Shown: piece after piece, positions 55,619 to 64,000 of the stretch
How positions within the stretch are numbered: the first letter of the stretch is position 1
Layout of the letters: every line of letters begins with the position of its first letter
NCBI RefSeq assembly: GCF_006970445.1
Contig: NZ_CP033877.1
Coordinates: 1,434,750 to 1,498,749 of the forward strand
Direction of reading: 5' to 3'
From: Stenotrophomonas maltophilia
GTDB taxonomy: Bacteria; Pseudomonadota; Gammaproteobacteria; Xanthomonadales; Xanthomonadaceae
DNA length: 64,000 nucleotides
Program-made: the position numbers and the translations under genes
Notes under the pieces: model-generated
The model's database searches: none
What the model was told of the DNA's origin: nothing
Seen by the model: the letters and a program-made list of their open reading frames with translations, nothing else

Positions 55619-56140
55619 CTACCGAACCGAAGGCTGCGCCACCATGCCCGACGCGGACCACCGCGCCAGCCACGCATCCACGCTCAGCCTGCCGGCACCG
55701 GTGAACAGCAGCGGCAGCAGCATCGCCATGAACAGCACCGGCAGCTTGAAGTTGCCAAAGCCCTGGTCACTGATGGCATACCCCATGGCGAGGTCGCCCA
55801 GCGAATGCCATTCCATCGGCCAATGCACTGCATAGGTGGCCACCACGGTCAGCACCAGCAGGCTGGCGGCGGCAAAACGGGTGCCGAAGCCGACCAGCAG
55901 ACAGGCCGCACCGACCAGTTCGAACCAGGTCGCGAGCTGCCAGTTCAGGTCGACCGGCAGCTGGTCGAACGGAAACGGGAAGGCGTCCTGCAGGTCGGCA
56001 AACCAGTTCTGGCCGCGCAGCTTTTCGCGGCCGGATTCGAAGAATTCCCAGGCCAGCAGCAGGCGCAGGCCGAGCGGGGCCAACCAGGGGGCGAGACGGT
56101 CCAGCTGGCCGCGCGCGGCGGCCAGGAGCGGAAGGTTCAT
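55619..56140 (-). CDS. bufD: DoxX-family membrane protein of the bufferin-type operon
   Basis: 173 residues with four or five membrane segments and the DoxX features [19 protein letters not shown] and [19 protein letters not shown]. In bufferin operons of Proteobacteria a DoxX-type protein (BufD) follows BufA-BufB-BufC, with a role in the redox or membrane step still unclear. Here it is the last of the four genes and starts 26 bases after bufC. Confidence 0.8.
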   Translation of the reverse strand: MNLPLLAAARGQLDRLAPWLAPLGLRLLLAWEFFESGREKLRGQNWFADLQDAFPFPFDQLPVDLNWQLATWFELVGAACLLVGFGTRFAAASLLVLTVVATYAVHWPMEWHSLGDLAMGYAISDQGFGNFKLPVLFMAMLLPLLFTGAGRLSVDAWLARWSASGMVAQPSVR

Positions 56141-56165
56141 CGGTGGATCTCCGGAGGAAGGGGCG

Positions 56166-56921
56166 TCAGGGCGGGGATGCGAGCGGGCCGATCACGCCGG
56201 CCTGCAGGAACTGCTGCAGCAGCGCGGCACCGGGTTCGGCCAGTGCATCCTCGGCCAGCCCATGTGCAGTAGCCAGCTGCTGCAGGTAGAGATGCCCTTG
56301 CTGGCCAGGCTGTTCACCGATGCTGGCCAGCAGGTACACCGCCAGTGGGCTGAGCGCGGCGAATCGCACTTCACCGTCGGCTTCGCGGCGAACCAGCAGG
56401 CCGGTGGGTTCGGGCGGTGGCTGGGTCGGTGCATCCTCTGCACCGAGACGGTGCACCGGCCATTGGTACAGCAGCGGCCACGCCAGCGGCGAGCGCTGCA
56501 GCGGCACCCGCAGCGGATCGATATCGCCAGGGGCAGGAAGTGGCTCGGCCTGCAGCTGGTACAGCGCGGTTTCCACCCACTCGTAGTGGGCCAGTTCGGC
56601 CAGCGCCGGATGCGGCAGCTGCGGCTGCCCTTGCAGCCACTGCACGAACTCGGCGGCCAGTTCGGTGAACAGCGGTGTCTGGCAGCGATGGGTGGCGAAG
56701 TAGTGGCGTACCAGCATGCTCCAGGCCGGTTCGCCAAGCAGGCGCACGCAGACCGGGAAGCCATTGCTCAACAGGCCGAGGAGGTTGTTGAACAGCAGGT
56801 GCTGGTACACCGCCACCCGGCGTGGATCCAGGCCGGCCGGCGCAGGTACCGCCTGCGGGTCGCGCAGGTGCGCGGTGAACGCGTGTTGCTGCGCGCGCAG
56901 GGTGTCGGCGCAATCAGCCAT
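56166..56921 (-). CDS. bufC: DUF2063 protein, BufC-type partner of the DUF692 enzyme
   Basis: 251 residues; soluble. The N-terminal helical domain has [34 protein letters not shown] and [20 protein letters not shown], the DUF2063 (putative DNA-binding domain) signature. In MNIO systems this protein is the substrate-recognition partner that binds the precursor and helps the DUF692 enzyme. Start [10 protein letters not shown] overlaps the bufB stop by 8 bases. An upstream in-frame Met would give an untypical Cys/Arg-rich start. Confidence 0.82.
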   Translation of the reverse strand: MADCADTLRAQQHAFTAHLRDPQAVPAPAGLDPRRVAVYQHLLFNNLLGLLSNGFPVCVRLLGEPAWSMLVRHYFATHRCQTPLFTELAAEFVQWLQGQPQLPHPALAELAHYEWVETALYQLQAEPLPAPGDIDPLRVPLQRSPLAWPLLYQWPVHRLGAEDAPTQPPPEPTGLLVRREADGEVRFAALSPLAVYLLASIGEQPGQQGHLYLQQLATAHGLAEDALAEPGAALLQQFLQAGVIGPLASPP

Positions 56922-57789
56922 GTGCAGCCCCGGCGTGCGCGGCCTGCAGGCGGCGGATGGTCTGCAGTTCGCCCTGCAATTCCGCATAGGGCGGGAAATT
57001 GAAATCGCGTTCGAGCAGGGTGGGGCGCGGGCCGATGCGTGCGTAGGTGCGTGCCAGCAGTTCCCAGACCGGATCGATCACCGCGCTGCCATGGGTATCG
57101 ATCTTCAGGTCGGGTGCCTCGTCCAGGTGCCCGGCCACGTGCAGGCAGACGATGCGCTGTGCAGGCAGGCCGGCGATGAATGCATCGGCATCGTAGCCGT
57201 GGTTGCAGGCGTTGACGTAGACGTTGTTGACGTCCAGCAGCAGGTCGCAGTCGGCTTCGGCGAGCACTGCATTGGTGAACGCCAGTTCGTCCATCGCCGG
57301 TTCCGGCGCCAGGTAGTAGGACACGTTTTCCACCGCGATACGGCGGCCGAGCAGGTCCTGCACGCGGCTGATGCGCTCCGCGGTATGGCGCACTGCTTCT
57401 TCGGTGAAGGGAATCGGCAGCAGGTCGTACAGGTGGCCGTCGTCGCTGCAGTAGCTCAGGTGCTCGCTGTACAGCGGCACGCGGTGCTTCTCGAGGAACC
57501 GGCCGACCTGCTCCAGCAGCTGGGTATCCAGCGGCGCACTGCCGCCCAGCGACAGCGACAGGCCGTGGCAGCTCAGTGGATGGCGATGCGCGAGTTCGGC
57601 CAGCGCATCACCGGCAGGCCCGCCGACATGGATCCAGTTCTCCGGCGCGCATTCGAGGAAGTCGAAGTCGCCTGCCGGGGCGTCACGCAGGTCCTGCAGC
57701 AGCGCCCGGCGCAGGCCCAACCCGGCGGCCGCCGCACGAAGCGGCGACCGCGGGTGGACGAGGCTGGCGCGGACGTCAGTGCTTGCCAC
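56914..57789 (-). CDS. bufB: DUF692 multinuclear iron oxidative enzyme (MNIO), BufB-type
   Basis: 291 residues. TIM-barrel metalloenzyme of the MNIO family that modifies Cys in ribosomally made peptides. Motifs: [24 protein letters not shown] (Glu ligand), [11 protein letters not shown] (Glu-His), [28 protein letters not shown] (Asp-Asn) and [10 protein letters not shown] (His ligand). The frame is open far upstream but overlaps bufA; the best start is GTG at 57789 ([11 protein letters not shown]), overlapping the bufA stop by 14 bases. There is no Met between it and the domain. Order bufA-bufB-bufC-bufD is that of described bufferin operons. Confidence 0.85.
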   Translation of the reverse strand: MASTDVRASLVHPRSPLRAAAAGLGLRRALLQDLRDAPAGDFDFLECAPENWIHVGGPAGDALAELAHRHPLSCHGLSLSLGGSAPLDTQLLEQVGRFLEKHRVPLYSEHLSYCSDDGHLYDLLPIPFTEEAVRHTAERISRVQDLLGRRIAVENVSYYLAPEPAMDELAFTNAVLAEADCDLLLDVNNVYVNACNHGYDADAFIAGLPAQRIVCLHVAGHLDEAPDLKIDTHGSAVIDPVWELLARTYARIGPRPTLLERDFNFPPYAELQGELQTIRRLQAAHAGAAHG

Positions 57790-58129
57790 CGCACTTGCCT
57801 TCGCCGCACTTGCCTTCCGCCGACTTCTTGTCGCCGGTCTTGGCCTTGGCACCCGCTGCGCCGGCAGCCTTGCCCTTGTCGGCACCGCACTTGCCTTCGC
57901 CGCTCTTGCCGTCGGCACCACACTTGCCTTCGGCGTGCTTGGTTGCGTCAGCGGCCATCTTGGTATCGGCAGCCTTGGCATCGGTGCTGGCCTTGGCCGC
58001 CTGGCCGGCGACCAGGTAGCCCTGGGCGAGGTCGCTCATGCTCAGGGCCGAGGCACTGGCGGTCATGCCCAGGCCGGCGGCCAGGGCGGTAGCGGTCAGC
58101 AGGGACAGGGTCTTGTTGGAACTGCTCAT
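57776..58129 (-). CDS. bufA: bufferin-type precursor peptide with EGKCG motifs (BufA)
   Basis: 117 residues. Signal peptide (about 1-28, ends ASASALS) for export, a helical Ala/Lys-rich middle, and a Cys-bearing C-terminal half. Four EGKCG motifs hold all four Cys (two near residues 66-82, two close to the C-terminus ending CGGKH); a fifth motif-like copy reads DGKSG, with Ser in place of Cys. In bufferins the DUF692 enzyme turns such Cys into 5-thiooxazoles that bind copper in the periplasm. Here the modification and metal are inferred from family and operon, not seen. Confidence 0.85.
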   Translation of the reverse strand: MSSSNKTLSLLTATALAAGLGMTASASALSMSDLAQGYLVAGQAAKASTDAKAADTKMAADATKHAEGKCGADGKSGEGKCGADKGKAAGAAGAKAKTGDKKSAEGKCGEGKCGGKH

Positions 58130-58298
58130 CGGTCTTACTCCTGGGTGGTGGGCAGGTGCCCGGGGTGAATCGATGGTGCAGCGATCCTACTCAACGAATC
58201 CTCGCCAAGAACTCAAATTTTCGTGAGGTTTGTTACAGAAGCATCCGGAAGGTCTGCACCGGGCAAGCCCGGCGCCCACAATGCGGGTGGAAGACGCC

Positions 58299-58332
58299 AA
58301 AAAAGAAGGCCGCTGTCACCAGGACAGCGGCC
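58299..58332 (-). terminator. terminator of the pst-phoU operon
   Basis: Minus strand: GGCCGCTGTC, five-base loop, GACAGCGGCC, then TTCTTTTTT. Ten perfect pairs, 34 bases after the phoU stop. Confidence 0.9.
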
Positions 58333-58366
58333 ACCTTGGAGTCGACTCCGGTGTTGCAGTGCAGCG

Positions 58367-59074
58367 TCAGGGCTGCCCGGTGCTGGAGGTCTCGTCGCGC
58401 TTTTCACGCGGCGGCAGCGGCTGCTCGCCGTGCACCAGGAACCACACGTTCTCGGCGATGTTGGTGGCGTGGTCGCCCACGCGCTCCAGGTTCTTGGCCA
58501 TGAACAGCAGGTGCGTGCACGGGGTGATGTTGCGCGGGTCTTCCATCATGTAGGTCAGCAGCTCGCGGAACAGCGCGGTGTACTGCGCGTCCAGGCGGGC
58601 GTCGTCCTCGCGCAGTTCCAGCGCGGCATCGGCATCGTTGTCGCGGTAGGCGGCGATGGCGCGACGCACCTGCTGCGCGGCCAGGCGACCCAGCGCACGC
58701 AGGCCCTGGATCTGCGGCAGCGGCGGCACCTTGCCCAGTGCGATCGAACGCTTGGCGACGTTGGCCGCATAGTCGCCGATGCGTTCGATGTCGGCCGGGA
58801 TGCGCAGGCCCGCCAGGATCTCGCGCAGGTCGCGCGCCATCGGGCCACGCAGCGCCAGGCGCATCACGTCGTGGCTGATCTGCTGCTCAAGCGCATCGAT
58901 CGCTTCGTCGTTGGCGATGATGCGATGGGCGGCGTTCTCGTCGCGCTTCTCGATCACGTCCATCGCGGCTTCGAGCTGGGCGACGGCCATCTCGCCCATG
59001 CGCACGATTTCGGCCACCAGGCGCTGCTGCTCTTCGTCGTAGCTCTTGACGATGTGGTCGTTGGGAAGATTCAT
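58367..59074 (-). CDS. phoU: phosphate-signalling protein PhoU
   Basis: 235 residues, two three-helix repeats, each with the E(I/A)xxxxxD-type metal motif: IPADIERIGDYAANVAKR (first) and AKNLERVGDHATNIAENV (second). Represses the PhoR/PhoB response when phosphate is plentiful and limits Pst transport. Start MNLPNDHIVKSYDEEQ. An upstream extension of the frame crosses a SMAG repeat and is not used. Last gene of the operon. Confidence 0.97.
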   Translation of the reverse strand: MNLPNDHIVKSYDEEQQRLVAEIVRMGEMAVAQLEAAMDVIEKRDENAAHRIIANDEAIDALEQQISHDVMRLALRGPMARDLREILAGLRIPADIERIGDYAANVAKRSIALGKVPPLPQIQGLRALGRLAAQQVRRAIAAYRDNDADAALELREDDARLDAQYTALFRELLTYMMEDPRNITPCTHLLFMAKNLERVGDHATNIAENVWFLVHGEQPLPPREKRDETSSTGQP

Positions 59075-59088
59075 GGTCTGCAATCCGG

Positions 59089-59113
59089 GTAGAGCCAGGC
59101 CATGCCTGGCTGG
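59089..59113 (+). repeat. SMAG element between phoU and pstB
   Basis: gtagagccaggccatgcctg plus gctgg, inside the pst operon in the 65-base spacer. Confidence 0.8.
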
Positions 59114-59139
59114 AACATGTGGCGAAGGAACAGCGTCGA

Positions 59140-59997
59140 TCAGCCGAAGCGACCGGTGATGTAGTCCTCGGTCTGCCGCTGCGACGGCTGCGAGAAGATC
59201 ACTTCGGTGCGGTCGTGCTCGATCAGGTCGCCCAGGTACATGAAGGCGGTGTAGTCGGACACGCGCGCAGCCTGCTGCATGTTGTGGGTGACGATCACGA
59301 TCGTGTACTCGTGCTTGAGCTCTTCCACCAGCTGCTCGATGCGGCTGGTCGAGATCGGGTCCAGCGCCGAGGTCGGCTCGTCCAGCAGCAGCACCGACGG
59401 GCGCAGGGCCACGGCACGGGCGATGCACAGGCGCTGCTGCTGGCCACCGGACAGGCCCAGTGCGCTCTGCCCCAGCTTGTCCTTCACTTCATCCCACAGC
59501 GCGCCCTGACGCAGCGCCTGCTCGACGCGGTCGGCCATGTCGGCCTTGCTCAGCTTCTCGTGGTGGCGGATGCCGTAGGCCACGTTCTCGAAGATGGTCA
59601 TCGGGAACGGCACCGGCTTCTGGAACACCATGCCGACCTTGCTGCGCAGGCGGTTCATCGGGTACTTCGGCGACAGGATGTTCTCGCCGTCCAGCAGCAC
59701 TTCACCGCGCGCTTCCAGCTTCGGGTACAGCGCGTAGATGCGGTTGAAGATGCGCAGCAGGGTCGACTTGCCGCAACCGGAGGGACCGATCAGCGCGGTC
59801 ACGCGCTTTTCCGGGATCTCCAGGTTGATGCCCTTCAGGGCGTGGAACTTGTCGTAGTAGAAGTCCAGTCCACGCGCAGCCAGCTTCACCGGCGACGGCG
59901 TGTGCAGGCTCTCGTGCGAGGACGGCACGGCGATGCGCTGCATCGGCACGGCGTTGGAAAGGTCGTTCATGGCGTTATCCACGGAAAGGTCAGTCAT
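59140..59997 (-). CDS. pstB: phosphate ABC transporter ATPase
   Basis: 285 residues from [10 protein letters not shown], overlapping the pstA stop by 8 bases. Walker [17 protein letters not shown], signature [16 protein letters not shown] and Walker [13 protein letters not shown]. The conserved [15 protein letters not shown] follows the N-terminus, which is about 25 residues longer than in E. coli; Met in MNDLSNAV (59970) or later is an alternative. Energises PstCA. Confidence 0.96.
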   Translation of the reverse strand: MTDLSVDNAMNDLSNAVPMQRIAVPSSHESLHTPSPVKLAARGLDFYYDKFHALKGINLEIPEKRVTALIGPSGCGKSTLLRIFNRIYALYPKLEARGEVLLDGENILSPKYPMNRLRSKVGMVFQKPVPFPMTIFENVAYGIRHHEKLSKADMADRVEQALRQGALWDEVKDKLGQSALGLSGGQQQRLCIARAVALRPSVLLLDEPTSALDPISTSRIEQLVEELKHEYTIVIVTHNMQQAARVSDYTAFMYLGDLIEHDRTEVIFSQPSQRQTEDYITGRFG

Positions 59998-60853
59998 GGG
60001 AGATACGGTTGCGCAGCAGGATGCCGCGGGCGGCAAGGCTGACCAGCAACACGAAGACAGTCAGCACCAGGGCGCCGGCCCAGGCCAGCGTCTGCCAGGA
60101 TTCATACGGGCTGCCGGCGAACTGGTTCATCACCACCGGCACCGAGGCCATCGGCTGGAAGATGTTGTTGTTCCAGTACTGGTTGCCGAAGGCGGTGAAC
60201 AGCAGCGGTGCGGTCTCGCCGGAGATGCGGGCCAGCGCCAGCAGGATGCCGGTGATGATGCCGGCCGAGGCACTGCGGTACAGCACCTGCACGATCACCT
60301 TCCACTGCGGGATACCCAGCGACAGGGCCGCTTCGCGCATCTGCGAGGGCACCAGGCGCAGCATCTCGTCGGTGGTGCGCACCACCACCGGCAGCACGAT
60401 GAAGGCCAGCGAGAGGGCACCGGCGAACGCCGAGAAGTTGCCGCCGGTCTGCATCACGTACAGGGTGTAGACGAACAGGCCAAGCACGATGGACGGGGCC
60501 GACAGCAGGATGTCGTTGACGAAGCGGACCACGGTGCCGGCCTTGCGGGCGTTGCCGTACTCAGCCAGCCAGGTGCCGGCCAGCACGCCCAGCGGGGTGC
60601 CGATGCCGATCGCCAGCGCACACATCACGGCGCTGCCGAAGAAGGCGTTGGCGAGGCCGCCTTCCTGCATCGGCGGCGGCGTCATCTTGGTGAACAGATC
60701 CAGGTTGATGCCGGCCAGGCCCTTGGAGGCCAGGGTGAACAGGATCCAGCCCAGGAAGAACAGGCCGAACAGCGCGGTGGCACAGGACAGCGCGATGGCG
60801 ATGACGTTGCCGATGCGGCGGCGCAGGTACAGGGAGTCAGCGGTGCTGGACAT
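59990..60853 (-). CDS. pstA: phosphate ABC transporter permease PstA
   Basis: 287 residues, six membrane segments. Family stretches are [35 protein letters not shown], the EAA loop [20 protein letters not shown] with Gly, and [17 protein letters not shown]. Starts with TGATG coupling to pstC. Confidence 0.96.
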   Translation of the reverse strand: MSSTADSLYLRRRIGNVIAIALSCATALFGLFFLGWILFTLASKGLAGINLDLFTKMTPPPMQEGGLANAFFGSAVMCALAIGIGTPLGVLAGTWLAEYGNARKAGTVVRFVNDILLSAPSIVLGLFVYTLYVMQTGGNFSAFAGALSLAFIVLPVVVRTTDEMLRLVPSQMREAALSLGIPQWKVIVQVLYRSASAGIITGILLALARISGETAPLLFTAFGNQYWNNNIFQPMASVPVVMNQFAGSPYESWQTLAWAGALVLTVFVLLVSLAARGILLRNRISHD

Positions 60854-61831
60854 CAGTTGCCCTCCTTGCGGGACAGGCGCATCAGCATCAGGCGGGCGAT
60901 GGCGAGCACCACGAAGGTGACGATGAAGAGGACGAAGCCGAGCAGCAGCAGGGCCGAACGGTAGGTTTCAGTGGCTTCGCCGAAATCGTTGGCAATCAAC
61001 GCGGCGATGGTGGTGCCCGGTTCCAGCAGCGACGGCGACAGGCGCACGCTGTTGCCGATCACGAAGGCCACCGCCATCGTCTCGCCCAGGGCGCGGCCGA
61101 GGCCGAGGAAGACGCCGCCGATCACTGCCGAGCGGGTGTAGGGCAGGACGATGTCCCAGCTCACTTCCCACTTGGTGGAGCCCAGCGCGTAGGCCGATTC
61201 CTTCAAGCGGGTCGGCACGGTCAGGAATACTTCGCGCATCACCGAGGAGATGAACGGAATGACCATGATGGCCAGTACGAAACCGGCGGTGAGCATGCCG
61301 ATGCCCAGCGGCGGGGCCCTGGAACATCGGGCCGATGATCGGCCATTCGCCCAGGGGTTCGTTGAGGAACGGGGGGACGTACTCGGTCATCACCGGCACC
61401 AGCACGAACAGGCCCCACATGCCGTAGATGATCGAGGGAATGCCGGCCAGCAGTTCGATGGCGGTACCGACCGGGCCACGCAGCCAGCGCGGTGCGACTT
61501 CGGTGAGGAAGAAGGCGATGCCGAAGCTGACCGGCACGGCGATGACCATCGCGATGGCGGCGGTGACCAGCGTGCCGTAGATCGGGGCGAGGGCACCAAA
61601 CTTGTTCTCGACCGGATTCCAGTCGGCGGAGAAGAAGAAGCTCAGGCCCTGCATCTGCAGGGCATGGCGGCCGCCCCACAGCATCGACAGCGCGGCACAG
61701 GCCAGGGCGATCAGGACGAAGATGACGGTGCCGACCAGCACCCATCGGAACAGTTTGTCGTTGCGGGCATCACGCGCATCACGCGCATCACGCGTGGACG
61801 GGGCGGCTACAGGCTGGGCGATGGCATTCAT
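60853..61831 (-). pseudogene. pstC: phosphate ABC transporter permease PstC, interrupted by a frameshift
   Basis: The N-terminal part is in one frame from 61831 (MNAIAQPVAAPSTRD, then FSADWNPVENKFGALAPIYG and AGIPSIIYGMWGLFVLVPVM) up to IIGPMFQGP. The rest is in another frame from about 61310 (LGIGMLTAGFVLAIMVIPFI, the EAA loop KESAYALGSTKWEVSWDIVL, to RLSRKEGN). One extra base in the run at 61313-61316 (four G on the plus strand) causes the shift; deleting one restores GPPLGIGMLTAG, as in other PstC proteins. Both halves are otherwise well conserved, so either a recent mutation or a sequencing error; without correction the transporter lacks its C-terminal half. Three in-frame 9-base repeats encode DARDARDAR near the start. 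Confidence 0.85.
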
Positions 61832-61877
61832 GGGGACGGCAGGGCCAGGAAGGGGCGGGGCGGCACGGCGTGGAAGA

Positions 61878-61906
61878 GACGGTGCCCGCGCGGGGCGGGC
61901 ACCGTC
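61878..61906 (-). terminator. stem-loop between pstS and pstC
   Basis: Arms gacggtgcccgc and gcgggcaccgtc with a short G-rich loop, just after the pstS stop. Such hairpins behind binding-protein genes limit readthrough and protect the upstream mRNA; no U-tract. Confidence 0.5.
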
Positions 61907-61913
61907 ATGTCCG

Positions 61914-63014
61914 TCACTTCAGGTCGGTCGCCCAGTAGGCTTCGATCTGCTTGACCAGTTCGGCCGGCAGCGGCACGTAGTGCAGCTCGTTGGCCTGGGC
62001 CTGGCCGTTCTCGAAGGCCCACTTGAAGAAGGCCAGGGTGTCCTGGTTGCGCTTGGCGTCCTTCGGCTTCTTCTGCATCAGCATGAAGTTGGTGGCGGTG
62101 ATCGGCCACGCCTGCTCGCCCGGTGCGTTGGTGATGACCAGGTTGAAGTCCTTGGCGCTGGCCCAGTCGGCGCTGGCGGCCGCGGCGGCGAAGGTTTCCG
62201 CGCTCGGCTCGACCCAGTTGCCGGCCGCGTTCTGCATGGCGGTGTACGGCATGCCGTTCTGCAGCGCGTAGGCCAGTTCGACGTAGCCGATCGAGCCCTT
62301 GATCTGCTTCACGTACGAAGCAACGCCTTCATTACCCTTGCCACCGACGCCGTCCGGCCACTGCACCGAGGTGCCTTCGCCGACCTTGGTCTTCCACTCC
62401 GGGCTGACCTTGGACAGGTAGTTGGAGAAGTTGAAGGTGGTGCCCGAACCGTCCGAACGGTGGACCAGGGTGATCTTGCCGTCCGGCAGCTTCACGCCCG
62501 GGTTGGCGGCGACGATGGCCGGGTCGTTCCAGGTCTTGACCTTGCCCAGGAAGATGTCGGCCAGCAGGGCGCCGCTCAGGCGCAGCTTGCCGCCTTCCAG
62601 GCCTTCGATGTTGACCACCGGCACCACGCCGCCGATCGCGGACGGGAACTGCGCCAGGCCGGCCTGGGCCAGCTCTTCGCTGCTCAGCGGCTTGTCGGAG
62701 GAACCGAAGTCGACGGTGCCGGCCTTGATCTGGGCAATGCCGCCACCAGAGCCGATCGACTGGTAGTTGATCTTGGCGCCGGTGCTGGCGTTGTAGTCAG
62801 CCGACCACTTGGAGACCAGCGGGAAGATGAAGGACGCGCCCGCGCCGGACACTTCGGCGGTCACCTTGGCACCGGCACCGGCGGCGGCCGGGGCAGCGGC
62901 ACCGTCGGCAGCCGGCTGCTGTGCGGCCTGCTTGTCGCCACCGCAGGCCGACAGGCCCAGGGCGATGGCCAGGGAAAGGGCGGCAAGGCCGGCCGAGTGC
63001 AGTTTCATGGTCAC
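61914..63014 (-). CDS. pstS: phosphate-binding protein PstS
   Basis: 366 residues. Signal with lipobox-like LSACGGD (Cys24), so probably lipid-anchored in the periplasm; an Ala-rich linker (about 28-50) follows. Substrate-binding domain starts AEVSGAGASFIFPLVSKWSADY with the GAGASF loop; LVHRSDGSGTTFNFSNYLS contacts phosphate, and the IGYVELAYA and TNFMLM segments complete it. First gene of the pst operon, preceded by Pho boxes. A related second copy starts at or beyond the right edge (63600 on). Confidence 0.96.
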   Translation of the reverse strand: MTMKLHSAGLAALSLAIALGLSACGGDKQAAQQPAADGAAAPAAAGAGAKVTAEVSGAGASFIFPLVSKWSADYNASTGAKINYQSIGSGGGIAQIKAGTVDFGSSDKPLSSEELAQAGLAQFPSAIGGVVPVVNIEGLEGGKLRLSGALLADIFLGKVKTWNDPAIVAANPGVKLPDGKITLVHRSDGSGTTFNFSNYLSKVSPEWKTKVGEGTSVQWPDGVGGKGNEGVASYVKQIKGSIGYVELAYALQNGMPYTAMQNAAGNWVEPSAETFAAAAASADWASAKDFNLVITNAPGEQAWPITATNFMLMQKKPKDAKRNQDTLAFFKWAFENGQAQANELHYVPLPAELVKQIEAYWATDLK

Positions 63015-63060
63015 TCCATAGCGGGGAAGAGCCGACGTTGTCGGCGGATGCGGCTATGAA

Positions 63061-63098
63061 ATGATGTTTTTGTTACAGCCGTATTACGACCATGACAG
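63061..63098 (-). promoter_or_regulatory. candidate Pho box region of pstS
   Basis: On the minus strand CTGTCAT (63098-63092), 13 bases, CTGTAAC, AAAA, ACATCAT (63078-63061). The pair CTGTAAC-AAAA-ACATCAT has the 11-base spacing of PhoB half-sites; the upstream CTGTCAT is two turns away. It lies 47-84 bases before the pstS start. Confidence 0.55.
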
Positions 63099-63266
63099 AG
63101 GTGTCCTGGATCACGTTCTGACAAGGGTTTCACGGGGTTGGCCTCCATCCCGCCGAGCCCGGGATGCCCCGGATCTGCGCACCGATATGACGGCCGGGGC
63201 TCTACAAACGCTCTTGCCTTTGCTTCTGCCTTCCATGACCCCACCGCGCCCCCGATGAACTGTCCA

Positions 63267-63452
63267 GAGTCGGCGCAGGGCCCAGCCCGGGACCGTTCGC
63301 GCCATGGATGGCGCGATCGAGCCCCCATGGGTGAGGGCGCTTTGCCTGCGAGGCACTGCCTCGCAAGCGCCCGAACGCACAGCCGCCAGCGGCTGGGCCG
63401 GACCGCGGAGCGGGGTTTACGGCGTGTCCCGGGCTGGGCCCTGCGCCGACTC
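63267..63452. repeat. large palindromic element (about 186 bases), family member 2
   Basis: Perfect 27-base arms, 63267-63293 (agtcggcgcagggcccagcc within) and 63426-63452. The 132-base interior has further hairpins: gcgccatggatggcgc (63299-63314), tgcgaggcactgcctcgca near 63350 and a small one near 63386. The CATGGAT hairpin followed by GATCGAGC links it to the element at 54675. The stretch 63015-63599 has no gene; besides this it holds the Pho boxes and a terminator. Confidence 0.75.
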
Positions 63453-63495
63453 CGGGCAGTAGATTGGATGCGCAGCGCTCTTCACGACCAATCCC

Positions 63496-63535
63496 GAAAA
63501 AACAAGAAGAGCGCGAGATCTCGAGGATCTCGCGC
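63496..63535 (-). terminator. terminator of the second pstS-like gene
   Basis: Minus strand: GCGCGAGAT, seven-base loop, ATCTCGCGC, then TCTTCTTGTTTTTT. Nine perfect pairs and a T-rich tail; follows the stop at 63600. Confidence 0.75.
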
Positions 63536-63599
63536 CCGGGTGGGATCGGCGGGGGAGAGAGGACCCGCCGATCCCGTTCCTGCGGGGGAACGCGCTTGC

Positions 63600-64000
63600 T
63601 TACTTCAGGTTCTGCGACCAGTAGGTCTCGATCTGGCGGACCAGGCTGTCCGGCAGCGGCACGTAGTCCAGCTGGCGGGCCTGGGCGTCGCCGCTCTTGT
63701 AGACCCAGCGGAAGAACTCCTGGGTGGCCTTGCCGTTGGCAGCATTCTTCGGCTTCTTGTGCACCAGGATGAAGTTGGTGGCGGTGATCGGCCAGGACTC
63801 GGCGCCCGGGGCGTTGGTCATCACCAGGTAGAAGTCCTTGGCGCTGGCCCAGTCGGCGCTGGCGGCAGCAGCGGCGAACGAGGCGTCGCTCGGCTGCACG
63901 AACTTGCCGGCGGCGTTCTTCATCGCGGTGTACGACAGCTTGTTCTGCAGTGCGTAGGACAGTTCGACGTAGCCGATGCCGCCCTTGATCTGCTTCACGT
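63600..64000 (-). CDS. second PstS-like phosphate-binding protein (C-terminal part, cut by window edge)
   Basis: The visible 132 or so residues, from about GGIGYVELSYALQNKLSY to the end ETYWSQNLK, are closely similar to the C-terminal third of pstS (IGYVELAYALQNGMPY; EAYWATDLK). The signal and N-terminal lobe lie beyond the window. It is on the same strand upstream of pstS, with its own terminator, so probably a tandem paralogue with a distinct expression pattern. Completeness of the 5' part cannot be judged. Confidence 0.9.
   Translation of the reverse strand, partial: VKQIKGGIGYVELSYALQNKLSYTAMKNAAGKFVQPSDASFAAAAASADWASAKDFYLVMTNAPGAESWPITATNFILVHKKPKNAANGKATQEFFRWVYKSGDAQARQLDYVPLPDSLVRQIETYWSQNLK

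Noticed and set aside
60853..61831. Programmed frameshift in pstC
   Set aside because: No slippery heptamer with a downstream structure was identified, and PstC is not known to use one; mutation or sequencing error is simpler.

Overview
The window is a GC-rich chromosomal segment of a Gammaproteobacterium of the Lysobacterales (Xanthomonadales), almost certainly Stenotrophomonas, S. maltophilia complex. The evidence is the gene content and order (an emrRCAB efflux operon and a macABC operon with a divergent two-component system, both described in S. maltophilia) and the many short palindromes that begin with GTAG (SMAG elements) between genes. No phage, insertion sequence, CRISPR array or rRNA was seen. 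Most genes are ordinary core genes; the accessory interest lies in regulation, a pilus locus, a metal-peptide operon and repeats.

Layout. 1-8.7 kb (minus strand): the conserved rpsB-tsf-[HDOD/GGDEF gene]-pyrH-frr-uppS-cdsA-dxr-rseP run (translation, UMP kinase, phospholipid and isoprenoid precursors, envelope stress protease; rseP is cut by the window edge). 8.7-14.5 kb (minus): a Csu-type (archaic) chaperone-usher pilus operon, pilin-chaperone-usher-tip adhesin, followed after two palindromes by an unusual 81-residue mini-pilin and a second chaperone. 14.7-21.6 kb (plus): map-glnD-dapD-unknown-yffB-dapE, nitrogen signalling and lysine/peptidoglycan precursor synthesis. 21.7-26.1 kb: a Sel1-type lipoprotein (minus), then asnB (plus) preceded by what reads as a complete asparagine-specific transcription attenuator, then a CPA2-type antiporter. 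26.2-31.7 kb: a penicillin-acylase-family hydrolase, a bacterioferritin lacking the haem methionine, and parC. 31.8-37.6 kb: an AraC regulator divergent from emrRCAB. 37.6-40.2 kb: three tRNA-Leu(CAG) genes, two of them identical and flanking a LysR/TauE pair. 40.3-44.2 kb: rnr, a GFA-family gene, rlmB. 44.3-54.5 kb: macABC (minus) divergent from its probable two-component system, then a large propeller-type diguanylate cyclase. 54.8-58.1 kb (minus): an RNase T gene and a four-gene bufferin-type operon (bufABCD: Cys-motif precursor peptide, DUF692 modifying enzyme, DUF2063 partner, DoxX membrane protein). 58.4-64 kb (minus): the phosphate operon pstS-pstC-pstA-pstB-phoU, with a Pho-box region, a frameshift in pstC and a second pstS upstream running off the window.

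The two strongest leads are the asnB leader (a 33-codon ORF with 8 Asn codons, a perfect terminator, and a 10-nt antiterminator segment identical to the terminator's 3' arm) and the bufferin-type operon. Secondary leads are the mini-pilin with its own chaperone, the haem-ligand loss in the bacterioferritin, the pstC frameshift, the lysine/alanine-rich tail on DapD and a family of large palindromes (54675-54778 and 63267-63452).
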